64,000 nt of DNA from Muraenolepis orangiensis (taxonomy: Eukaryota; Chordata; Actinopteri; Gadiformes; Muraenolepididae). The position numbers and the translations under genes were made by a program. The notes beneath the pieces are model-generated. The model was not told the origin of the DNA. It worked only from the letters and a program-made list of their open reading frames with translations, and made no database searches. Within the stretch, counting starts at the first letter, position 1. Each line of letters begins with the position of its first letter. This document shows, piece after piece, positions 56,124 to 64,000 of the stretch. The stretch lies in the NCBI GenBank assembly GCA_027704905.1, contig JANIIK010000735.1, forward strand, positions 10,001 to 74,000. Direction: 5' to 3'.

Positions 56124-57535
56124 CAGAAGGAGTGGAACACAGGCTCCCCACAAGGCTGCGTTCGTTCTCCCCTACTCTTCTCCCTGTACACATTACATTA
56201 CATTACATTACATTACATTACAGTCATTTAGCAGACACTTTATTTTATTTTAAAAGAAGGTAAGAGAACAACTCGTCACCAGAAGTCAAAAGTGCATTTA
56301 ATTTCTAACAAGTCTCCAATAACTGAACCAGTGCTCAGGTAGAAGTACAATAATTCAGGCAAAAGTGTAAAAAGTACAATAAGTTGGCAAACAATATGCA
56401 ACAATATCTAGAACAATATCTACAATATGTAATCTACTTTTGACTGACTTAATTGACTTAGCGCTACGAGGAAGGATCCGGGAAGTGTGTCCTGAAGAGA
56501 TGGGTTTTCAGCCTACGGCGGAAGATGGGGAGTGACTCTGCAGTCGTGACCTCCGTGGGGAGTTTGTTCCACAGAATTGGAGCCCGGACGGAGAAGAGCC
56601 GTGACCTCGTAGATCGGCCACACGGGCCCCTAAGTGAGGGGGCAAGCAGACGGCCCGAAGAAGCCAAGCGAAGTGGACGGGCTGGATGTAGGCCTTGACC
56701 ATTGCCTGGAGGTAGGATGGAGCAGTACCTTTTACTGCCTTGTAGGCTAGCACCAAGGTCTTGAACTGGATGCGAGCAGCTACAGGTAGCCAGTGTAGAG
56801 TCCTAAGGATGGTAGAGGTGTGGGAGTATTTGGGGCGGTTGAACACCAGGCGAGCTGCAGCTTTCTGAATGAGCTCCAGGGGCCTGATGGCAAATGCCGG
56901 GGTGCCAGCAAGGAGGGAGTTGCAGTAGTCCAGCCGGAGATGACAAGAGCCTGGATGAGCACCTGTGCAGCTTTTTCAGTGAGAAAAGGCCGAATGCTCC
57001 TGTTGTTGTAGAGGAGGAATCTGCAGGAGCGTGTCACAGACAGTTGTTTCCTTGCGGTCCGAGTAGGTGTCACCACAGCATCATCAATGGTGACAGCCAG
57101 GTCTCGGTGCGGACAGCCCTTTTCCGGGAAGAACACTAGCTCAGTCTTGTCCAGGTTGAGCTTTAGGTGGTGCATCGACATCCAATTTGAGATGTCTGCT
57201 AAGCACGCGGCAATGCGTGTTTCCACTTGCGTGTGCGAGGGGGGAAACGACAAGACCAGTTGGGTGTCGTCAGCATAGCAGTGGTAGGAAAAGTCATGGG
57301 AGTGGATAATAGGACCAAGGGACGTTGTGTAGAGGGAGAAGAGATGAGGACCCAGGACCGATCCTTGTGGAACTCCAGTAGTCAGTCGCCGTGGTTCTGA
57401 CACACACAGCTGCACCTCCAGCCACGAGTCTGTCAAGCTCCTGAAGTTTGCAGACGACACCGCCCTCATCGGACTCATCTCTGGGGGTGACGAGTCTGCC
57501 TATAGGAGGGAGATCGACAGACTGCTGACCTGTGC
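56124..57535 (+). mobile_element. Rex/CR1-type LINE fragment split by L2, unit 3
   Basis: Duplicate of 15,682-17,090: NTGSPQGCVRSPLLFSLYT on the left, KFADDTALIGLISGGDESAY on the right from about 57,405. Confidence 0.8.
56191..57404 (-). mobile_element. L2-clade LINE, 5'-truncated, unit 3
   Basis: Duplicate of 15,741-16,962. The main minus-strand frame (56,780-57,478) retains GVPQGSVLGPHLFSLYTTSL and YADDTQL. Frameshift positions differ slightly from unit 1 (for example near 56,690 and 56,935), so the two copies are decaying independently. Confidence 0.85.
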
Positions 57536-57954
57536 GGTGGTAACAACAATGGGTTTAGTTTGTTTCACTTTTCTTTACGGTTGTTTTATTTATTATGTTT
57601 ATTATATGAGACATTAAATGTCATCATTATAATATATTGATCATATACAATTATATAATGATATCAATCATTAATGGAATCCAAATTATTGAATGAGCAA
57701 ACCAGCTCACCACCACTCACTCAAGTCACTTTTCTTCACCTTTTCTATTTTTATTCCCATTTATTTATTTATTTTATTTTATTTTAGTTAGTTATTGTGT
57801 AAATATGTTTTTTATTTTATTAAATTATATTAGAGACAAATGTCATAATATGTGATTATATAAATGATAACAGCCCATCCCTAGACAAAAGGTTCTGTGT
57901 TTGAATCCCAATGTCCGTAGTCTACCTGTAGGCAAAATGTGGAAACCCTACCTG
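57536..57954. other. Start of tandem unit 4; AT-rich spacer
   Basis: Same landmark as at 355, 17,120 and 38,410. No gene. Confidence 0.6.
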
Positions 57955-58040
57955 CTCATTACATTACATTACATTACATTACATTACATTACATTACAGG
58001 CATATAGCAGACACTTTGTCCAAAGTGACTCACAATAGTG
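57955..58040 (-). repeat. L2-type 3' tail, reverse, unit 4
   Basis: (CATTA)n then GGCATATAGCAGACACTTTG. Confidence 0.65.
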
Positions 58041-58334
58041 CATTCATGCAGGACATGTATGTGAATTCACTTTGAGTGGTTAGTGACTAAATAACACATA
58101 GTAATACATCCATAAATACTAACCTTTATGACATTAACAGTCTCAACATGCTATACAGGACCATTCAAATGAAACCCTCAGCCCTACACATCAGAATAGA
58201 TCCATATACCAAGTTAGAAAGGAAGGAAGTGACACATTAAAACAGTTTAGAGAGAGCCTTCAACAGGCCGGTTGATAACAGTCCTGGGACCTGACTAATC
58301 TAACGGGCAGAGGATCAAACTCACGGTCTTAACA

Positions 58335-58838
58335 CGCATATACATACATACATAATATACATACATATTATACATACATGCATACATATTATACATACAT
58401 ACATATTAGATATACATAATATACATACTTATTATACATACATGCATACATATTATACATACATACATATTATACATACATAATATACATACATGCAAAC
58501 ATATTATATCATATATCATATTATACATAAATACATATTATACATACATATTATACATACATGCATACATATAATACATGAATACATATTATACACACAT
58601 ACATGCATATCATACATACATGCATAACTATTATACGTAAAACATATTATCCATACATACATACACAAATACATACATACATACCTACATATTATACATA
58701 CATACATGCATATTATACACACATTATACATTCATGCATATTATACATACTGTACGCACATACAAATTATACATACATACATACATACATACATACATAC
58801 ATACATACATACCTATTATACATACATTGTACATACAT
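58335..58838. repeat. (TACA)n microsatellite, unit 4
   Basis: As in unit 2, without the hAT insertion. Confidence 0.9.
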
Positions 58839-59296
58839 TGTCACTATAATAGCTGCAGCTCATCTCAATCAACCTATTTAATAATTACATTTAAGCCCAC
58901 CTCCACACACTCACTCTTCACCAGATTGTTCCTGATTATGCAGACCTCCAGCGTTTACTTCCCAGACCGATTCCTGTTTCCGACCCTGCCTGCCCCGGAC
59001 CTGCCTGCCTCGCCTGCTCCCCGATCTTCTGCCTGTCCCCGACTACCTCTCTGTCTGTCCCTGTCTGGTTCGTCTGTCCTACCCGGCTCCTGATCGTCTG
59101 CCTGTCCCCGACTACCTCTCTGTCTGTCCCTGTCTGGTTCGTCTGCCCTACCCGGCTCCTGATCTCCTGCCTGTCCCCGACTACCTCTCTGTCTGTCCCT
59201 GTCTGGTTCGACTGTGTGATCATTGACATTAAATATTACAAACTGTCCTTGGTGTCCAGTGTGTGCTGCATTTGTGTCCTAACTCAATCCGTGACA
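58839..59296 (+). mobile_element. LTR-B, copy 4
   Basis: Starts TGTCACTATAATAGC and ends CCGTGACA. The 5' part with the CTCF-like motif is deleted. The 69-bp internal repeat is present three times rather than twice. Confidence 0.65.
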
Positions 59297-59410
59297 AACA
59301 TGCATACATACATATATACATACATACATACATACATACATACATACATACATACATACATACATACATACATACATACATACATACATACATACATACA
59401 TCATATAATA
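59297..59410. repeat. (TACA)n microsatellite
   Basis: Pure CATA repeat, about 100 bp. Confidence 0.9.
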
Positions 59411-59429
59411 TTAAACAATCCTTTATTCG

Positions 59430-60310
59430 ATGGGAAACTACTTAAAACCTCTGTTGAATTAAAGCTATGGTGTGTATCTCTGGATGACTAAATGACCCAT
59501 GTGTGTCAGACTGACTTCATGTCACTTCATAAAATACTACTTCAGGGGATGTCCAGGTTTCTGCTCTTAAAAACATCTAAAAGTATCAAATATGTCTCAA
59601 AAGACATTCAGTATCTCTCAGGGAGACGTAGGAACTCTAGCAGGCTGGTGGTGGGAACACATTTATCATGGTTGTCTATGAGTCAAAGGCCAAACTGACC
59701 TCACTAAAAGATGTGGTACATTAAACATATTCTGTTATCAGTGAACTGTAGTGATTCAAATGATGTCCTCTTTCAGCAGATGTGCAGCTGTGTCTCTTGA
59801 GGGACTAAATGCTAGTGGAAATGTAGGGCTGATGTTCTCATAAGAGTCTCTGGAGATTCCAGTCATAGCAGTATGTGTGCATGTCCACAAGCCAAGTCAG
59901 CGCTTCCCTCTAGTGTCAAACCAGAGTCATTACCATAACCAGTGATTCCATGAACTAAACTCTGCTCAGGTCCATCTTTAATAATAGCTTACAGCTTCAG
60001 GACTAGTCTGCTTGTCATTGGGTCAGCCTGGTAGCAGACAGAGGCTAGTGTTTAGTGTTGTTCCTCTTGGCATGCTTAGCTGCCAGGATGAGGGCTGTGA
60101 GGGTGGACCGAGGCTCGGCTCGGATTCCAAGATAGAGTCCAAGATAGAAGCTTTGTGATTATGAGGAGCCAAGTGGTGTTGTTGTGTTGAACTTTCTTGA
60201 AGGGGGTAAACAGAGCAAAGTGTATTGTGGAGTGACCAGGCTGACAAGGCCCTCCACATGGGCTGGGAGAGATGTAGCACAGAGGACAGCCACCGCTCAC
60301 CACAGAGACG
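59430..60310 (+). other. Block B, copy 4
   Basis: As at 4471-5345, with the minus-strand open frame at 60,023-60,280 retained. Confidence 0.6.
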
Positions 60311-60897
60311 GGGTTAGTGGGAGTTGAGGTAGTAGTTGTATGTTATATGTGGTAGTTGAGGTAGTAGTTGTATGTTATATGTGGTAGTTGAGTAGTAGTT
60401 GTATGTTATATGTGGTAGTTGAGTAGTAGTTGTATGTTATATGTGGTAGTTGAGGTAGTAGTTGTATGTTATATGTGGTAGTTGAGGTAGTAGTTGTATG
60501 TTATATGTGGTAGTAGTGTTGAGTGTATTGTAGTTGTATGTTATATGTGGTAGTTGAGGTAGTAGTTGTATGTTATATGTGGTAGTTGAGGTAGTAGTTG
60601 TATGTTATATGTGGTATTGAGGTAGTAGTTGTATGTATATATGTGTAGTTCAGGTAGTTGTATATACTATGTGGTAGTTGAGGTAGTATTGTATGTATAT
60701 ATGGTGGTTAGGTAGTTATTATATGTGGTAGTTGAGTTAGTAGTTGTATGTTATATGTGGTATTTGAGGTAGTTGTTGTATGTAATATATTGTAGTTCAG
60801 GTAGTTGTATATACTATGTGGTAGTTGAGGTAGTATCTGTATGTAATATATGGTGGTTTAGGTAGTTATATATAACATGTGGTAGTTGAGGTAGTAG
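60311..60897. repeat. 32-bp satellite, unit 4 left array
   Basis: About 18 units of TTGTATGTTATATG type with scattered single-base deletions, unlike the cleaner copies elsewhere. Confidence 0.88.
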
Positions 60898-61047
60898 TTG
60901 ACTACAGTGTATATCAGAGGTTTGGGAGCTTCTCCAGGTTTCTGGATGTACAGGCTGAGATCAGCACCAATATCTGAGCTCCCTGTGGCAGACCAACAGT
61001 CTTGGATTTTCCTGTTGTGTCAGGAATGAACCGGCAGATGATTGTGG
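60898..61047 (-). pseudogene. VL pseudogene, copy 3
   Basis: Same relic as at 5651 and 20,413 (LYIQKPGEAPKPLIY; Trp replaced by Leu; truncated at CDR2). Confidence 0.75.
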
Positions 61048-61286
61048 AATAAGAAGTGGATGATGAGCCTTTTGAACCAATGTAAGACAGTCTACAGTAG
61101 AACATTAGTCTAGAGCACTTTTTGAGCAGAGAGGGGAGAAAATACAGGAGGATAAACACAGAATAGAGCCCAAGAATATGAGACATATTCTGTGTAATAT
61201 GATACATAATATGACAGAGCCATAACTCTCACCATTAATAAGAAAGGCCAACACTGCTAGCAAGGCTGTGGACGACCTCCCCTTGC

Positions 61287-61304
61287 TGTGTGTGTGTGTG
61301 TGTG
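61287..61304. repeat. Short (GT)9, unit 4
   Basis: Counterpart of the 345-bp tract at 20,801. Confidence 0.9.
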
Positions 61305-62084
61305 ATGCCTGGCAGCTAGCATACTTAACTCTTGGCGTACTCAGAAGTACTCAAAAGTCATGCTAAATAGCGGCATGTGGGCGGACGTCCACCTGCTTAG
61401 AGAGATATGAAAGTGAGAGAGATAAGGTTGAATGAGTGCAGGACTTTGGAAAGGAAAATTCATATCTTGGTTATAAATATATTCTGAAATGCGTCAGGTT
61501 CTCCAAAATGAAATACTAATAAAAAATATATATGAATGTGAAAATAATGAATGTATATACAACCAAAAGTCTTACTTTGTTTCTAACTCTAGTCATAGAG
61601 TTAGAAACAGGGCTAGTGTATACACATTGGTTTCTATTCATGTGTTCAAATTGCTTAACATTAGTATCCATGTGATATAAAGTGATGTATTTTGATCAAA
61701 TCATTGTATTTGATGAGTTTATATCACGATAAGAAGATTTCAGTCTAATGCATAGCTAGATTGTATTCAAGGTGAGGTCCTCTAAGGGGAGAGTGTTTGT
61801 CACATGACCACCTAACCCTACCACTCTGGAGCCCTACAAGCAGTGACCACTGATGAACAGGTCTTAAGACTCAACATTGTGGTGTTATTGTACTGTTAGG
61901 TGTGCAATACTACAAGGACTACAGGCGACTTGTTATGATGTCATGGGGGGGGGGGGGGGTAGGGGATGCAGCACCTGAGAGCATGTTAAAGAGTAAATCA
62001 CCTTAATAAAGATCCACATTCTAGATTCAGTTAGAGACTCACGGCTAATCATTAACACGACAGACATCTTTGATTTGTAGGTAG
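61305..62084. other. Unit 4 spacer with LINE empty site
   Basis: Homologous to 21,148-21,470 joined to 24,766-25,049. It lacks the LINE and has two extra short segments (about 61,485-61,590 and 61,987-62,065). No gene; a 63-residue open frame at 61,489-61,680 has no recognisable features. Confidence 0.6.
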
Positions 62085-62965
62085 CAGTTGTATGTCAGTA
62101 GGGTCAAGGTGAGATACTAGTTGTATGTTAGTAAGGTCAAGGTGAGATACTAGTTGTATGTCAGTAGGGTCAAGGTGAGGTACTAGTTGTATGTAAGTAA
62201 GGTCAAGCTGAGGTACTAGTTGTATGTTAGTAAGGTCAAGCTGAGGTACTAGTTGTATGTCAGTAGGGTCAAGGTGAGGTACTAGTTGTATGTTAGTAAG
62301 GTCAAGCTGAGGTACTAGTTGTATGTTAGTAGGGTCAAGGTGAGTACTAGTTGTATGTTAGTAAGGTCAAGTTGAGGTACTAGTTGTATGTTAGTAAGGT
62401 CAAGTTGAGGTACTAGTTGTATGTTAGTAAGGTCAAGTTGAGGTACTAGTTGTATGTTAGTAAGGTCAAGTTGAGGTACTAGTTGTATGTCAGTAGGTCA
62501 AGGTGAGGTACTAGTTGTATGTTAGTAAGGTCAAGCTGAGGTACTAGTTGTATGTTAGTAAGGTCAAGGTGAGGTACTAGTTGTATGTCAGTAGGTCAGG
62601 TGAGGTACTAGTTGTATGTTAGTAAGGTCAGTTGAGGTACTAGTTGTATGTCAGTAAGGTCAAGTTGAGGTACTAGTTGTATGTTAGTAAGGTCAAGTTG
62701 AGGTACTAGTTGTATGTTAGTAAGGTCAGGTGAGTACTAGTTGTACGTCAGTAAGGTCAAGCTGAGGTACTAGTTGTACGTAAGTAAGGTCAAGTTGAGG
62801 TACTAGTTGTATGTTATAAGTTTGGTTGAGGTACTAGTTGTATGTTGTAAGGTCAAGCTGAGGTACTAGTTATATGTTAGTAAGGTCTGGTTGAGATACT
62901 AGTTGTATGTAAGTAGGTCAGTTGAGGTACTAGTTGAATGTAAGTAAGGTCAGGTTGAGTTAGTA
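62085..62965. repeat. 33-bp satellite, unit 4
   Basis: About 26 units of TACTAGTTGTATGTTAGTAA type; frequent single-base deletions in homopolymers. Confidence 0.9.
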
Positions 62966-63119
62966 GTTGTATGTAATACATTAAGTTGACGTAGTATTAG
63001 TATTAAATATGATGTAGTTGAGGCATAAGTTGTATGTAATACATTGTAGTCGAGGTCGTAGTTGTATGTTATACGTTGTAATTGAGGTAGCATGTATTTG
63101 TGGTAATTGAGGTGGTAGT

Positions 63120-64000
63120 TAGTATGTAATATGTGGTAGTTGAGGTAGTAGTTGTAATATGTGTTAGTTGAGTTAGTAGTAGTATATAATATGTGGTAGT
63201 TGAGTTAGTAGTAGTATATAATATGTGTTAGTTGAGTTAGTAGTAGTATATAATATGTGGTAGTTGAGGTAGTAGTAGTATATAATATGTGGTAGTTGAG
63301 TTAGTAGTAGTATATAATATGTGGTAGTTGAGGTAGTAGTAGTATATAATATGTGGTAGTTGAGTTAGTAGTAGTATATAATATGTGGTAGTTGAGTTAG
63401 TAGTAGTATATACTATGTGGTAGTTGAGTTAGTAGTAGTATATAATATGTGGTAGTTGAGGTAGTAGTAGTATATAATATGTGGTAGTTGAGTTAGTAGT
63501 AGTATATAATATGTGTTAGTTGAGGTAGTAGTAGTATATAATATGTGGTAGTTGAGTTAGTAGTAGTATATAATATGTGGTAGTTGAGTTAGTAGTAGTA
63601 TATACTATGTGGTAGTTGAGTTAGTAGTAGTATATACTATGTGGTAGTTGAGGTAGTAGTAGTATATACTATGTGGTAGTTGAGTTAGTAGTAGTATATA
63701 ATATGTGGTAGTTGAGGTAGTAGTAGTATATAATATGTGGTAGTTGAGGTAGTAGTAGTATATAATATGTGGTAGTTGAGTTAGTAGTAGTATATAATAT
63801 GTGGTAGTTGAGTTAGTAGTAGTATATAATATGTGGTAGTTGAGTTAGTAGTAGTATATAACTATGTGGTAGTTGAGTTAGTAGTAGTATATAATATGTG
63901 GTAGTTGAGGTAGTAGTAGTATATAATATGTGGTAGTTGAGTTAGTAGTAGTATATAACATGTGGTAGTTGAGGTAGTAGTAGTATATAATATGTGGTAG
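63120..64000. repeat. 32-bp satellite, unit 4, runs off the window
   Basis: About 27 units, equivalent to the left part of the unit 2 array. By position a fourth V-J-C cluster is expected to the right. Confidence 0.95.

Overview
This window is vertebrate nuclear DNA from a ray-finned (teleost-type) fish. It covers part of an immunoglobulin light-chain locus built from head-to-tail V-J-C clusters. Three complete clusters are visible. In each, one VL segment lies on the minus strand, and one JL and one CL exon lie on the plus strand. V carries a 12-bp-spacer recombination signal (RSS) and J a 23-bp-spacer RSS, so joining must occur by inversion. The CL sequence (FPSDWKLGWKV, LPADQWRK, C-terminal DQCSE) and the V framework (YQQKPGEAPKL) resemble the kappa-like type 1 light chains of teleosts. 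Very long (GT)n tracts, TE-dense spacers, a V-type SINE and L2/Rex/RTE LINEs fit a fish; species cannot be fixed from the window.

Layout: the same flanking landmark recurs at about 355, 17,120, 38,410 and 57,550, giving three full tandem units (about 16.7, 21.3 and 19.1 kb) and the start of a fourth. The order within a unit is: L2 3' tail and (TACA)n microsatellite; transposon insertions (a hAT-like element in units 1 and 3); a short LTR (LTR-B) carrying a CTCF-like motif; a block related to CL 3' flank (block B); a decayed V pseudogene (units 1, 2 and 4); a 32-bp satellite; the functional VL with its promoter and a 39-bp E-box repeat; JL; a SINE in the J-C intron; CL; polyA signal; a second CTCF-like motif; (GT)n; then spacer. 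Spacers of units 1 and 3 share telomere-like repeats, a nesprin-1-like calponin-homology exon, a 31-bp minisatellite and a LINE-in-LINE nest. The unit 2 spacer instead holds a Ty3/Gypsy 3' end, RTE and LINE fragments. Unit 2 also contains a nearly intact 3.3-kb LINE (21,471-24,759), whose empty site is preserved in unit 4.

How the parts act together: before joining, each VL is transcribed leftward from an octamer/TATA-like promoter into satellite DNA. RAG cleavage at the V and J heptamers and inversion of the 1.3-1.6 kb between them places the V promoter and V exon in the same orientation as J and C. Splicing from the J donor (GTAAGT) to the C acceptor yields a chain with the canonical FGGGTKLTV motif and three C-domain cysteines. 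All three V, J and C sets look open and usable.

Most notable observations: the three VL genes appear identical by eye in leader, intron and frameworks yet differ strongly in all three CDRs; each unit has a repeated arrangement of same-orientation CTCF-like motifs, one inside an LTR; E-box-bearing tandem repeats lie next to V promoters and 3' of C; and the 32-bp satellite is dense in AID hotspot motifs and in let-7-like seed sequence. All alignments and counts were made by eye.
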